Of a stretch of DNA of 64,000 nucleotides, positions 34,079-46,699 are shown piece by piece. The first letter of the stretch is position 1. The number at the start of each line of letters is the position of its first letter. Source of the DNA: Physcia stellaris (lineage: Eukaryota > Ascomycota > Lecanoromycetes > Caliciales > Physciaceae); the NCBI GenBank assembly GCA_018902385.1, contig JABSSW010000001.1, forward strand, positions 620,001 to 684,000, given 5' to 3'. The position numbers and the translations under genes are program-made. The notes below the pieces were generated by a model, which saw nothing but the letters and a program-made list of their open reading frames with translations, searched no databases and was not told the origin of the DNA.

Positions 34079-35461
34079 CTTAGCAGATTCGGCAAACCTA
34101 AACAGCGATTATTATCAAAATCAGAGAGTTGAGGGTATCGACAGGAAGACGCGACGAGTGGACGCGTCTGGGAGCGCGACGACAGACGGGCGCTAGCTGG
34201 ATTGGATCTAGCACATCGCCCACTCATCTTCCAGCCTGAAGGCATCGCGCTCGCATTCTCTCCTCCTTGATGTAACGCCAGCCTCATTGAACATTTTGGA
34301 GAATCCCAAAGGCCCAAAGGGATGCGCTTACACCTCGATCCGAGAATTTCATGTCTAAACCCAGCCGTCAATGGGTCGAGACCTACTAGCCTCCGAATCA
34401 AAAATATTGGACGGATGACCGCATTTCCACCCCGTTATAATCAGTCGAAGGTGGTATCAAGAATCTTACTGATTCGACTTAACCTACCTAGAGGGCGTCC
34501 GCGTGGCAATCTCACCAAAGCAATGCCGCAGTCGCTCGTTTACTCCTCCCCTTCCCACGTGTGATGTGGTGAAGGCGTTGGCCAGATTGATCCAACCCTT
34601 TCAGCCTGGCTGGAATCCGAGATCAAATGATCCAGTGGTTTGCTCATGCGTAATTGCTGTAACGCTGTGCCTCAGCTTACACGCAACATGTCCTGCATGG
34701 TGGTCAGCAAGCCCGTATAGTGTGGGTGCATTCGTGCTCTACTTGAGGCGAAACAGGCGAGCTATCCGTTTCAGCTGCCAGCATTGACCGATTGTTCAGC
34801 CTCCAGAACCTTGAAAAATCCCTTCACTTTGAGTAGCCGATGATTCTCGACGAGCAATGTGCAAGACGTTCCTCATTCTTCTAATGGGAAATCAGATAAG
34901 TCTCTGGAGATGGTGAGGAGCTCCCTAGAACCTGGCAATTGGACGGAGTACAAGCAAACGGCTACTAAGATACCGTATATCTAATGAGCTCTGACTGGTA
35001 TAGTTGAGTCCTCTCTCTCGTCTATCATTTCAGGAATTCCCTTTGCCAAGAATTAAATCTGGATCGCGGTCGAGGTTCTCTCCTTGAGCTGGTGCCGCAA
35101 GATTGCATTTGGCCCGCCTTTGATCTCTTGCAGACCATTCGTAGCGCACCATCAAATATCAGAAATCTCACCTCAGCGGTCTTTCGCGAATCGGGCTGGC
35201 GGTCACCCACCACCAGCAATGTAACAATTACCCGTCCCAGTTTCCCTTTCGTAATTGCGATTCGCTCCTTCCGCCAAGGCTCTCATCCTCGTACCTGTTG
35301 TTATGTCTCTCTTCTTCTTAACCTGTTGTTATTGACCGTCTTTTGTACATGCCCTAGTAGTTCTTCACCTTCGTTCTCGATTTCACCAAGGTTCTTTAAG
35401 GTATCCGTGGATTAAGTTCAAGCCAGAGCAAGAATCTACACGGGCAGCTGCGCGCTGCAAG
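34079..35461. other. Divergent intergenic region between PRI2 and a GPCR gene
   Basis: Both flanking genes start here and run outward, so it contains both promoters. Pyrimidine-rich stretches at about 35,230-35,390 precede the receptor start. No coding frame is convincing. Confidence 0.55.
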
Positions 35462-37063
35462 ATGGCTCACAATCTGACGCCAGATCAACTCAATTCCCTT
35501 GAGACAATCGAGCGAGTTGCATCTTGTCTATCACTGCTTGGGACAAGCTTCATTTTCGCCACTTTCATTTACTCTCCAGCATTCCGAAAACCAATAAATA
35601 GGCTCATGTTTTACGCATCAATCGGCAACTCGCTTTGCAACGTAGGGACTCTGATTTCCCTGACGGGCGTTCGGGCAGGCCCGAATTCGCATATCTGTCA
35701 GTTACAAGGATTTCTGATACAGTTTTTCCTACCCGCTGATGCTCTCTGGAATTTGGCCATGGCAATCAATGTCTATATGACTTTGTTTCGCAGGTACAAT
35801 GCGGATCAGCTAAAAGCACTCGAATGGAAATATCGTGAGTGCTTCATTTACACATCTTATCTTTGAGCGAGAAGAGCGGAAAGCATGGTGCTAGCGAAAG
35901 CTTCTTCCCAAAGAAGCTGGGTCTGGAAGGCCATATGCCTCCCACTGTCGTATGGCTGGGGTAGCGTGCAATTCGATAGCACATCGTGGCTTGTACGCTA
36001 CGGCTCACCTGACCTCGGGTTGATACCTCTGTAGCTGGACTTGTTGCGCTGATAGGGTTTCTGTAAGACATGCTAACCTCGTGCTACACTAGATATTATG
36101 TGCTACGGCAGTACATTCGTCGTTGCCCTTACGTATCTCTTAGTCGAAAGTGCCCCGAAAGGCAAGATCTATGGTCCTGCTACGCTCTGGTGTTGGATAG
36201 ATATCAAGTGGGTAGCGCTCCGCATTATCACCTGCTACGGTCCTGCATGGTAAGGTTTGTTTTCTTCCGTCGACCTCTCCTAGCACTGATGTCGCATTAG
36301 GATCTGCATTCTTACGGCTTTAACGATATATCTTTTAGCGGGAAGGGAGATTTTCATCAAACGGAAGCAGCTCCGTGCATTCAACAGCACCAACCGCCCG
36401 GCATATGTGGTAGTTGAGAATCCATTCACTAGCTTCAAGACGACGGAAGTTCACGTTACAAGCGAGCCTATGGATTTACCACTTCAAGACACTTCGGATA
36501 TTCTTGGCAAGGTGGATGGCACGAGCTCAAGTCCAGCGCTTGGGCAATACTCCATCACAATCAACTGTGCAAGTCCTCCGATTACAAGTCCGAACTTGAG
36601 TCCGATGGCTTGGGCCTCCTCGAACGCACCGCCATCGCGACGCTCTGACATCCAGCGACGAAGCAACAGAGCCGCATTGGAAGCAAACACTGCTGCCTGG
36701 AATTACACAAAGTGTGCAATATTGTTCTTCATCTCGCTCCTGGTAACTTGGGTGCCATCTTCTATCAATCGCGTTTACTCCCTGATCCACCCAGAGCTCA
36801 TCTCTGTTCCGTTTACGTATGCCTCAGCGATAGTACTCCCCCTCATGGGGTTTTGGAATTCTGTGATCTACATAACGACTTCGTGGGCAGCATGCAAAAC
36901 ACTGTTCGATTCTGCCTCCAAGGGTATATATCAACGGGCTACGGCTGCACGACGGCTGTCCAGGACAATGATAGAGGCCGAGCCGGGAATCGTTGTCCGA
37001 AAATCAAGAGCTGACAGCATCAGCGATAGCATGAGGGGCTTGTCTATACCGTATGAAGCTTGA
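35462..37063 (+). CDS. cAMP-receptor-like G protein-coupled receptor
   Basis: Exons 35462-35834, 36093-36249 and 36301-37063 give 430 residues. The first intron is unusually long (258 nt); the second is 51 nt. Seven membrane segments are visible, five before and two after a long third cytoplasmic loop. Family features are 'KPINRLMFYASIGNSLCNVGTL', 'CQLQGFLIQFFLPADALWNLAM', 'FRRYNADQLKALEWKY', then 'KGKIYGPATLWCWI' and 'WNYTKCAILFFISLLVTWVPSS'. The Cys in 'HICQLQG' and in 'LWCWI' probably form the extracellular disulfide. This pattern matches the Dictyostelium cAMP-receptor-like (Dicty_CAR) GPCRs of filamentous fungi, which have been linked to nutrient sensing and development; the ligand is unknown. 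It lies about 1.3 kb upstream of the PKS in the same orientation. Confidence 0.93.
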
Positions 37064-38340
37064 TAAATCTCTAGCGTACACAAGAGGCGGATGAAGAATG
37101 AGGCGGAGGCCTTTTTAGGAAGGTATCGCGGACAGCCGCAGGACTGGTACAATCCACCATATAGAGCACGCTAGGAATGTAAATATGCCGCACGCGACTT
37201 CCTAGAGCGGTTTCTTGCTTGCGGAAGAATCTCCGTCGTCATTCTATTCGATTTTACGTCGGGTTGTCGAGCCTCGTTTTTTTCCGCGTGGCCAACAAAC
37301 CAGAAAAGGCTTCGCAGTGGGTGGCTTGGAATGTCAGTCCACCCCTTCCTAGGTACAATGTTGAGGTTCCCTTCTCCTTGCAGCTCATTGGACTGTAGGC
37401 GTTCATGCTTGTATGCACCACGGGACCACTAAGCTGTTTGGAGATATCCATCACCGGCAACACCTGGGCACTTGCTCGTCACTAGGCTCTACTGTTGACA
37501 GCTTGTAGATAACGTCGCCGATCACGCATCATGCAAACTCTCTTGCCTCAAAGCATCCTAAGCAAAATAGATCATCTCAAGGCGACCTCGTATATGCGTT
37601 CGGCTACCTACTTCTTACTCACCGAGGCCAAGCCCGACGGGCGACGTGGCTGCCTACGAGTTACGGAGATTACAGCATTTCTGACCACTAGAGGCAACGA
37701 TGTCAGCCATCTCTATGGAGCTTTCGCCGACTTCACATCGCTGCTAACAGCTTTTGTCGGAAGACAATTATGCACGCCATCATCACCCTGCATCTGTCGG
37801 AATTGTCAAATCTCCATGGGAAAAATGCGCAGGGCTGGATATTCACCGCTAGGTTCGGTTTGCGCCGAGCAATATCGGCACTGGAGGCGAGACAGAATCA
37901 TGCTATCACCTCGAAGCTAGGATGACCATACGCTTGATGGCGCCTTCGGTGGCCATAGACTGTACTTGGTCCTTCACGTGTCTCGAAGGACACGAGGTTG
38001 ATCCGCAAAATCAACGCCAATGACTCAATGGTTTGGTCCTAAAGAGCCAAAGACCCATTGTTGGAAGCGGTGGAATCTCCTTTCCAGATGCAGTCATCTG
38101 GCACTTGATCTCCCAGACGATCTTCGGGCTTGCAAAGACGTCATCCTCAGATGGCACGTCTAAGCAGGGCTGGCAATGATGGAGAACTAGTTCAGATGTG
38201 CTGAATAACCCTACCTACGACATCCTCTGTCTCCCGTACCGTACTGTAATGCCCCCTTGATGCGTCCTGGATAAAGCAACTCCTATCGCCAAATTTCCGT
38301 GCTTCCTCAATCCACTATCTAAGACTTAAATCCGAAGACA
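37064..38340. other. Intergenic region upstream of the PKS
   Basis: About 1.3 kb expected to hold the PKS promoter. An open stretch at 37531-37920 (129 codons, ATG start) has no recognisable domain and was not accepted as a gene. Confidence 0.5.
37634..37644 (-). promoter_or_regulatory. Possible AflR-type site upstream of the PKS
   Basis: On the minus strand this 11-mer fits the loose AflR half-site pattern TCG-N5-CGG, about 700 bp before the PKS start. The central bases do not match the stricter TCGSWNNSCGR consensus, and one such match in over 1 kb is close to chance. It is recorded only because an AflR-like factor is encoded nearby. Confidence 0.2.
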
Positions 38341-41300
38341 ATGACAAAACCAACGTCTATACTTCTTTTTGGTGACCAGACTGGCGACTACCGGACGACT
38401 TTCCGTCAGGTCTTACAAATCAAAGAGAATCCCCTGTTGACCGCATTTCTGGATCGGAGCTACTCTGTACTTCGGCAAGAGGTAGCAAAGCAACCACGGA
38501 TAGTACGTGAGAGCACAACAGGCTTTTCGAGCATTGCAGATTTGGTAGCCAGATATGCACATTCGGAAAAGCCTAGATGCAACGCGTTGGAGTCTGCTTT
38601 AACTTACATCTCGCAAATTGCTTGCTTCATTGCAAATTATGGAGACAAACTCGATGAAGATCCTTCGAAGTCTGATACGCATATCGTTGGGTCCTGTACT
38701 GGCCTACTTGCTGCGGCGGTAGTGAGCTCATCCCGAAACCTCGTGGACCTATTGCCGGCTGCAGTCGAGGTTGTCAAGGTTGCGTACAGGATTGGGTCTC
38801 TTGTGAGCGAAGTTGCGGAACAGGTAGAGCAACTCTCGATTCACTCTCCAAGCTGGTCCGTAGTTCTGCCTGGTCTAGCAGAGCAAGAGCTTGCCAATGA
38901 TCTTAAGGTCTTTCATGAGCAAAAGGTATGCCTAAGCAACAAGAATAAGTGTGAAACATCTGACAGTGTCAGTGCATCTCGCTCCCGAATCAATTGTATA
39001 TCAGTGCAGTCAGGTAGGCCTTTTCAGAGCAATTCTTCCTCTCGACGTCCTCCCCAAAACCATTGCGCATTGATATGCAGCAGTCTACCTTACGACCTTT
39101 GCTTTACCGACAAAGAACACGCTGACGTGAATTCAATTCTCAGCCCTAGCGCATTGACAATTTCTGGCCCATCAAAGATCATTGATCGATTCCTCGCAAC
39201 CAATGGACTGAAAGACGAGAAGCAAGTTCGTCTTCCGATTTACGGTCCATACCATGCTGGCCACTTACACGAAGAGTACGACCTTGATCCATTGCTGCAA
39301 GGAGTATCAGCTGCAATATTAGAGTCCCACAAGGCTAGAATACCACTATCGTCTACAGGCAAGGTAGAGGTCTTTTCAGCAGGGACTCTCAAAGGACTCC
39401 TTCGCGATGTTACGGATGATATACTACTACACCCTTTACGTTGGGATTACGTTCTTGAGAGCGTCGTTTCCGCCGTCAAGGCTTCCGGCAATGCGCGTTG
39501 CAGTATCGTTCGCTTTGGACCTTCGACCGCAGGTCACAGTCTAGTGTCCGCTCTCCGTCAGGAGAGAGGCCTTGATATAGAATTGGACGACCGATACCTT
39601 AACGAATCAGATGTTTCAGACAAACCCAGCCCTCTATCCAATGGAGCAGCTCCTTCCAGTATCGCCATCTGTGGATTATCAGGTACTTGAACCATGCAAC
39701 ATCGGCTTTAGGTCGCTTACAAGATCTGCAGGTCGATTCCCCAATGCCGCAGACCATGAAGCCTTCTGGACCCTCCTAGAGAAGGGTCTTGATCTTCACC
39801 GAGAAATTCCAAAGGACCGCTTCGACATTGGAACCCACGTCGATGCTGATGGCAAGAGAACCAATACCAGCCATACACCATATGGGTGCTTTATCGAAGA
39901 ACCAGGTTTATTTGATCCCCGTTTCTTCAATTTGTCGCCTCGAGAAGCGGCTCAGACGGACCCGATGCAAAGACTAGCTCTTGTCACTGCGTATGAAGCT
40001 CTAGAGATGAGTGGCTATGTGGAGAACAGAACACCTTCAACGCAACAGGATAGAGTCGGTACATTCTATGGCCAGACTTGCGACGACTGGAGGGAAATAC
40101 AAGCTGCGCAAAAAGTTGACAGTATGTGTTTTGTCAAGACCTTCGTACCATCAAATGTTTTCATTTGGGCTTCATGCTGACTGAACATTCTTCTCTAGCC
40201 TACTTCGTATGTATCTCCGTACCATCTTATCTCCTCCCATCTCGGTCAATTCGCAGTGAGTGACCATGACCGGGTAAGCGTGCCTCCATCAAAATGTGGC
40301 GAGCCTGTCATCGTCGTGGTCACTCACTGGGAAATTCCCTCCGATTAAAGTCAGTGGAACTGCAAGACAACGTCGGAGTAGGAGGGATATGTCGTATACT
40401 TTTGTAACCCAGCGCCCCGTATATGAAAGGGGGGCTGACTCATGTACCTTGTACAGATACCAGGAGGAGTCCGGGCATTTGGTCCGGTAAGTCACTTTTC
40501 TACAGACAGCTTGCTTGTGCTCACGGCAGTTAGGGGAAAATCAACTACTTCTTTAAATTTAGCGGACCAAGCTTCAGCATCGATACCGCTTGCTCTTCTA
40601 GCCTTGCTGCCATACAACTTGCGTGTACCTCTCTATTGGCAGGGGAATGCGATACAGCCTTAGCTGGGGGGATGAACATACTCACGGTAATGCTCCCTGC
40701 TTATACTCTAGCCACAAATACTAATGAGAGACTTGTGGAGAATCCGGACATATTTAGCGGCCTGAGCCGAGGACAGTTCTTGTCCAAAAAGGGCCCTTGT
40801 GCTACCTTTGATAACGATGCGGACGGCTATTGCCGAGCCGACGGCGTCGGTTCAGTAGTTCTCAAGAGGCTCGAAGATGCCATAGCAGACAGAGATCCCG
40901 TACTCGCCGTAATATCTGGAGCGGCAACGAATCACTCCGCTGAAGCAGTGTCAATCACCCATCCTCATGCTGGAGCGCAAGAATTCTTGTATCGGAAAAT
41001 TCTTACTGAAGCAAGGATCGATCCACACGACGTTAGCTATATAGAAATGCATGGCACTGGTACTCAGGCTGGTGATGCGACGGAAATGCGGTCTGTCATG
41101 AATGCCTTCGCTCCTGAATATCGAAGACGAAGATCTGATCAAAGTCTCTACTTGGGAGCTGTGAAAGCTAATGCTGGCCATGGAGAAGCAGCCTCCGGTA
41201 TTACCTCGCTTATCAAGGTACTCACAATGATGGAAAAGAATATCATACCTCCACACTGTGGGATTAAAGGTACCGTCAACAGAACATTCCCAAATCTTGA

Positions 41301-44300
41301 AGAGCGCAACGTGCACATAGCCTTCAAACCTACGCCTTGGGAGAGGCCGAAAGGCCAGAAGCGGCGCGTTTTTCTCAATAACTTCAGCGCAGCGGGTGGT
41401 AATACAGCGTTATTATTAGAAGATGGTCCGGAAGCTTACCCCATTGAACACCAAGACCCCAGAATGCATCACATTATCGCGGTCTCTGGGCGGTCGAAGG
41501 TTTCGTTGAAGAAGAATGTCGAAAGTCTTATCGATGTACTCTTGAAAGATCCCCACATAGACTTGCCCAGTCTGTCATATACAGTAAGTGAAAAGAACTT
41601 TATCATGTCTTCCTATAACACTCTTCGGAGAAATGCGCTTTACTTGGATCTATCCCGCCTCTATATTGTATCCATAGCTGAACTGCTCGCAAAGTCGATG
41701 CATACAATACGATCACTGATGATCTATCGCAGACTACTGCTCGCCGAATCCAACATAACTATCGTACAACAGTGATGGGCTCTGACGTCTCGAGTATCAA
41801 GTCTGCTCTAGAGTCATCCTTGGACCAGGACGTCGCCCAAATACCGGCGACGAAACGCAAGGTTGCATTCATGTTTACTGGACAGGGCAGCCATTACACT
41901 GGCATGGCGAAGCAACTGCTTACAGATTCCTCTTCGTTCAGGTCCCATATTTACCAATATGACAGAATTGCGAGATCTCATGGGTTCACGTCGGTACTCC
42001 CTTTGATAGATGGCAGCGCAACCGACATCAGTGTGCTCAGCCCTTTGGTCGTTCAGCTCGGGGCAGTATGCGTCCAAATGGCGATCTTCAGGTTATGGCT
42101 GGCGTGGGGGGTTGAGCCCACTGTCGTCCTCGGCCATAGCTTGGGGGAGTACGCTGCTCTCAACGCTGCGGGGGTATTGTCCATCAGTGACACAATATAT
42201 CTCGTTGGCACGAGAGCGAGACTATTGGATGAGAAATGTCATGCTGGTAGCCATGCAATGCTCGCCGTGAAAGGATCAGTCGCGTCTATTGGGCAGCTCT
42301 TGGATGGAGACACTTTCGATATTGCTTGCATTAACGGTCCTGAGGAGACTGTAATAAGTGGGACTAGTAAGTTTTTCTGTTACTACTCAAAGCTTGCCCG
42401 AGATTTGAAATGCTGACCACCGAATTTCCAACAGATGTCAATATTGATTTATTGTGTGCGGATCTCAAAGACAGAGGTTTTAAGTCTACAAAGCTCGCAG
42501 TGCCTTTTGCCTTCCACTCTGCGCAAGTCGAGGCTATCTTACCAGAGTTCGAAAGCTCTATGAAAGGCATTGAGTTCCACGAACCCTCTGTACCTGTCAT
42601 CTCCCCACTTCTGAGTAAGGTAATCACCGATGGTGCAACGTTCGATTCTGGCTATCTTCAGCGCCATTGTCGGGAGACTGTTAACTTCCTTGGAGGTATT
42701 GAAGCAGCAAGGCATGCCAAACTTGTCGCCGATAAGAGCATATGGCTAGAGGTCGGCTCACATCCTTTATGTTCAACAATGATCAAATCAACTTTGGGAC
42801 CGCATGTCCAGACTACAGCCTCTCTACGTCGCAACGATGACGATTGGAAAACCTTAGCAAAATCACTGTGCCTACTCCACGACGCCGGTCTAAGCCTAGA
42901 CTGGAGCGAGTGGCACCGTGGGTTCCAATCGTCACATCAACTTCTACGGCTTCCTACCTACAAGTGGGACAATCAGAACTATTGGATTGACTACAAAAAT
43001 GACTGGACACTTACGAAAGGCGACGCTGGCGTGATGGCCGAGCAAGAAGCTGCTAAGCCGCAATTTGCAGCAGCTTCCGTGCACAGAATAGTCAAAGAAG
43101 ACCTTGACAGCGAGAAGCCGACTATCGTTGTAGAGTCAGATCTCTGTGATCCACTTGTGAAAGAGGCGATCGACGGTCATGAAGTCAATGGATTTGGCTT
43201 GTGTCCACCGGTAAGTGCATTAATCAGTGTTTGCAAGGGAATGACTGATAGAGAACAGTCACTTTATGCGGATATGGCCTTGACCATAGCCGACTACGTA
43301 CACAAGCAGCTGAATCCCGACTCCGCAAAGGCTGATCTGAACGCTTGCAACATGAAGGTTGAAAAGCCATTGATTGCACTAGCCGATGGTCCGCAGTTAT
43401 TCAGAGTCAGTGGGGCGTACGATGCCAGTACCTCTAGAATCGACTTCGACTTCTACAGTGTCACTTCGGAGGGCAAGAAGATCGTAACCCACGCTACCTG
43501 TAGCGTGATATTTGAGAGCGCTGAGAACTGGCTAGCCGGATGGCAACGATCTCAGTTCATGGTCAAAACCAGGATCGAGAGCTTAATGAAAGATTTGCAA
43601 AACAATGAGACGACTGACCTGTTCAAGCGAGGCACGGCTTATAAGCTGTTCGGGGGCTCATCAATTACGGTCATAAATATCGGGGGATGGAAGAAGTCAT
43701 CCTCAACAACGCCGAGCTTGAAGCTACTTCGTCTGTGGTTTTCCAGACGAACGACACGGATGAGAAATTCTATTGTAGCCCATACCGCATCGATAGCGTG
43801 GCTCATATCTCTGGGTTCGTCATGCTTGGGAATGAGAATGCCAACCCAGCGAAGGAGGTTTATGTCAGCCATGGTGAGTTTACCTAGTCTAGAAATCTGT
43901 TGCTGCTTTGCTTTGGAATGTAGTCTAATCCGCTGTATAGGTTGGGAGAACTGCCGCTTTGCTCATCCTCTATCGACAAGCAAGAAGTATAGGTCTTACG
44001 TGAAAATGCATCAAGAGTCCGCGAAGATGGTTGTTGGGGATGTATATGTCTTTGAGGATGACCCCAGTGAAGGTCTTAAAATCACTGCCGTCATTGAAGG
44101 TCTAAGAGTAAGTATTCTCATGTCTCCCTTATTTTCCGCATCCGTGCCTGGAAAATCGTTCGATACCAGCAAAATTACCATTTGGTGGAGCCTGGGAATT
44201 GAATAAGTGGATCATTCTCATGCGAAAGAATGCAACGATTGCCCATCTTTCCGTCCAATCTTTGCTAATTACAGATAGTTTCATGGTATACCTCGCCAAC

Positions 44301-46033
44301 TTATGGATTCTATCTTGGCTGCAGCGAGCGGACAAGGTAAGGCTTCGAAGCCTGCGGTTACAACAGCGCCCCAAAAGCAGCAGGCTAGACCTCAGCCACA
44401 GCCAAAAAACAAAGCTTCGCCACCAAGTGCAGCAAGTACACCAAAGCCGAAGAGCCCAAGCAATGGCGTTACTCCGCAAGCTTTGAAAATACTAGCGGAT
44501 GAGATTGGTGTCCCAGCAGGTGACCTGACAGATGGAACCGCCTTCTCCGAGATGGGCGTCGATTCGTTGATGGCTCTGAACATCTCTGGCAAGTTCCGGG
44601 AAGAATTAGGCGTTGAGATTTCGTCGTCCATGTTTGTGGACTATCCCACCGTCAAAGACTTGAAGAACTTTCTTGCGCAGACCGATTCTGCGACCGATGA
44701 GCCCGAAGAGGTTGCTGACACTTCAAGTACCGAGGAAAGCCCTTCAAGGCTAGCGAGCCCTACGGCTGAAGTGGAATCCGCATCTTCGGTCACGGACAAT
44801 GAGGAATCAACGCCTCTGGAATGTGGTGACAGTAGCATGACAACATTGATCCGTGCAACGATCGCAGAGGAGACAGGAGTCCCTCTCGAAGAGATCAACG
44901 GCTCGACTAACCTTGCCAGCATAGGATTGGATTCCCTCATGTCTCTGACAGTTTCTGGGAAGGTTCGTGAGAGCACAGGCCATGAACTGCCATCCGAGTT
45001 CTTCGCGGAAAACACCACAATGGATGCCATCGAAGAGAGTCTGGGATTGAAAAAGAAACCAGCTTCGTCGTCAGAGGGTTCTAGGAAGGGTGATGCTCGT
45101 CAGGTAATCGCGCCGCCCGATAGCTCAGAGGACGAGACTTATCCGAAGCCAGATGTGAGCCATCGCGAAGAGACACCAGCATCCCAGAGCCAAGATATCG
45201 AGGACAAAGCGGCATCCCTTCCATCGGCGACTTCAATCCTTCTTCAGGGCTCACCAAATTCCTCTCAGTCGCTCTTCTTGTTCCCAGACGGCTCCGGCTC
45301 GGCAACCTCATACTCTCTGCTGCCACCTCTTTCCCCTACCAACAATCTCGCAGTCTACGCCCTCAACTCGCCTTTTCTGAAAACACCAGCTTCATACCCT
45401 CCATCCATCCCAACTCTGGTCTCCCTCTTCATTGCCGAACTCCGCCGCCGCCAACCTCACGGTCCCTATCATCTTGCCGGTTGGTCAGCAGGCGGTGTCT
45501 GCGCATACGAAGCCTGCGTCCAGCTCATATCCTCCGGCGAATCCGTCGAGCGGCTGATCTTGATCGACGCACCATGTCCCCTCAATTTAGGTCACCTGCC
45601 GCCCAGCCTGCACAAGTTCTTTGACGAAAGCGGCTTGCTCGGTCCCAGTCCAGAAGGTAATAGCAACGGCGCCCCTGACTGGCTGATCCCGCATTTCGAC
45701 GCCTCGGTCGCGGCGCTGTCGGCTTACAGCCCAGAAAATATACCTAGAGAAAAGGCCCCGAGGACATTTGCCATCTGGGCCAAGGACGGCGTGTGTAAGT
45801 TTCCGACTGACCCCAGGCCGAAGATGGGGAAAGGCCAGAAGGAGCCGGGCAGCATGACGTGGCTGCTGGAGAATCGAGAGGGAGACCAATTGAAGTTCAA
45901 CGGGTGGGATGCGTTGCTGGGTGAGGAGGAAATCGTCGAGACGGCTGTTGTGGCGGACGCGAATCATTTCACGATGATGAGGGAGGGGAAAGTGGAAGCG
46001 GTAGGCGAGTTTGTGAAAGGTGCCATGGAGTGA
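38341..46033 (+). CDS. Non-reducing polyketide synthase, SAT-KS-AT-PT-ACP-ACP-TE, with one apparent frameshift
   Basis: Twelve exons: 38341-38925, 38973-39013, 39144-39682, 39732-40121, 40199-40206, 40457-40486, 40534-41583, 41733-42366, 42435-43210, 43259-43873, 43941-44107, 44279-46033. They encode about 2,196 residues once one base missing from the five-G run at 43652-43656 is allowed for; without it the frame is lost in PT. Domains and residues: SAT with '[10 protein letters not shown]' (Cys) and 'YGPYHAGHL' (His); KS with 'DTACSSS', '[10 protein letters not shown]' and 'KANAGHGEA'; AT with 'GHSLGEYAA'; PT with '[13 protein letters not shown]' (His) and '[12 protein letters not shown]' (Asp); two ACPs at 'GVDSLMAL' and 'GLDSLMSL'; TE/Claisen cyclase with 'GWSAGG', 'LIDAPCP' and 'ANHFTMM'. 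There are no reducing or methylating domains. Two ACPs plus this TE resemble synthases for naphthopyrone pigment (wA type) and tetrahydroxynaphthalene (melanin). Product inferred, not shown. Confidence 0.95.
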
Positions 46034-46699
46034 GTTCGAGAGTGATGAGTGAGGGCGAGGGGGGTTTTTGGGACGGCCTTGATGATTGATCGATTGCTGT
46101 TGTTGGGTTTCTTGGCTTTTGCGATGGTTGTTCTTTTCTTATATTACGAGGCTTACGAAATCAACGATTATCTTATCTTTGCGTCATTTTTCTGGGTTCG
46201 GAATGGGGATATGTGTTGCCGTCACATCCGGGAGAGGTAGAGTCGATGTACTCGTATCCTCTATGGTCCGCTATGCTCTGACAAACATCGTTCAAATTTC
46301 TGGGTTAAGAACTGTTACCCTCGCGCTGGTTCTCCCGATTTCGGGGGTTTATCGATCTTAGACTGTAGGCGAGCCAGTCGTTAAGCTATTTGGACTGCCT
46401 TATATGTTCATCGTCTATATAGATGTAAAAAATCCGTATCTGATTGTATACATGCAGCGATTCTGGATCAGGTACCTTTAGTTAGCAACAGCCGGTAGGG
46501 AAGATAGTTCCATCAAGCCATCGGATCCCGAGTCATTCAAATACCTTGTTGGTGGACTGCGAACACTGGTTGGATAGAGGCCGTGGGTTTGAGTTGCCTT
46601 CTTTGGTCTTTTGGAGATATTTTGTACTGCGACTGTGTGTAGGATCCAGCTTTTTAGCGCCTCAAGGACTGGATGAAGCTCCCGAATGGGTCCGAGCTC
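46034..46699. other. Convergent 3' region between the PKS and the kinase-like gene
   Basis: It lies between two stop codons facing each other. No gene is seen. Confidence 0.55.

Noticed and set aside
37531-37920. 129-codon ATG open frame upstream of the PKS
   Set aside because: No domain, no plausible continuation, and typical of chance frames in 1.3 kb of noncoding DNA.
43652-43656. Programmed ribosomal frameshifting in the PKS
   Set aside because: No known slippery-site arrangement is evident, and NR-PKS genes are not known to use it. Sequencing error or mutation is simpler.
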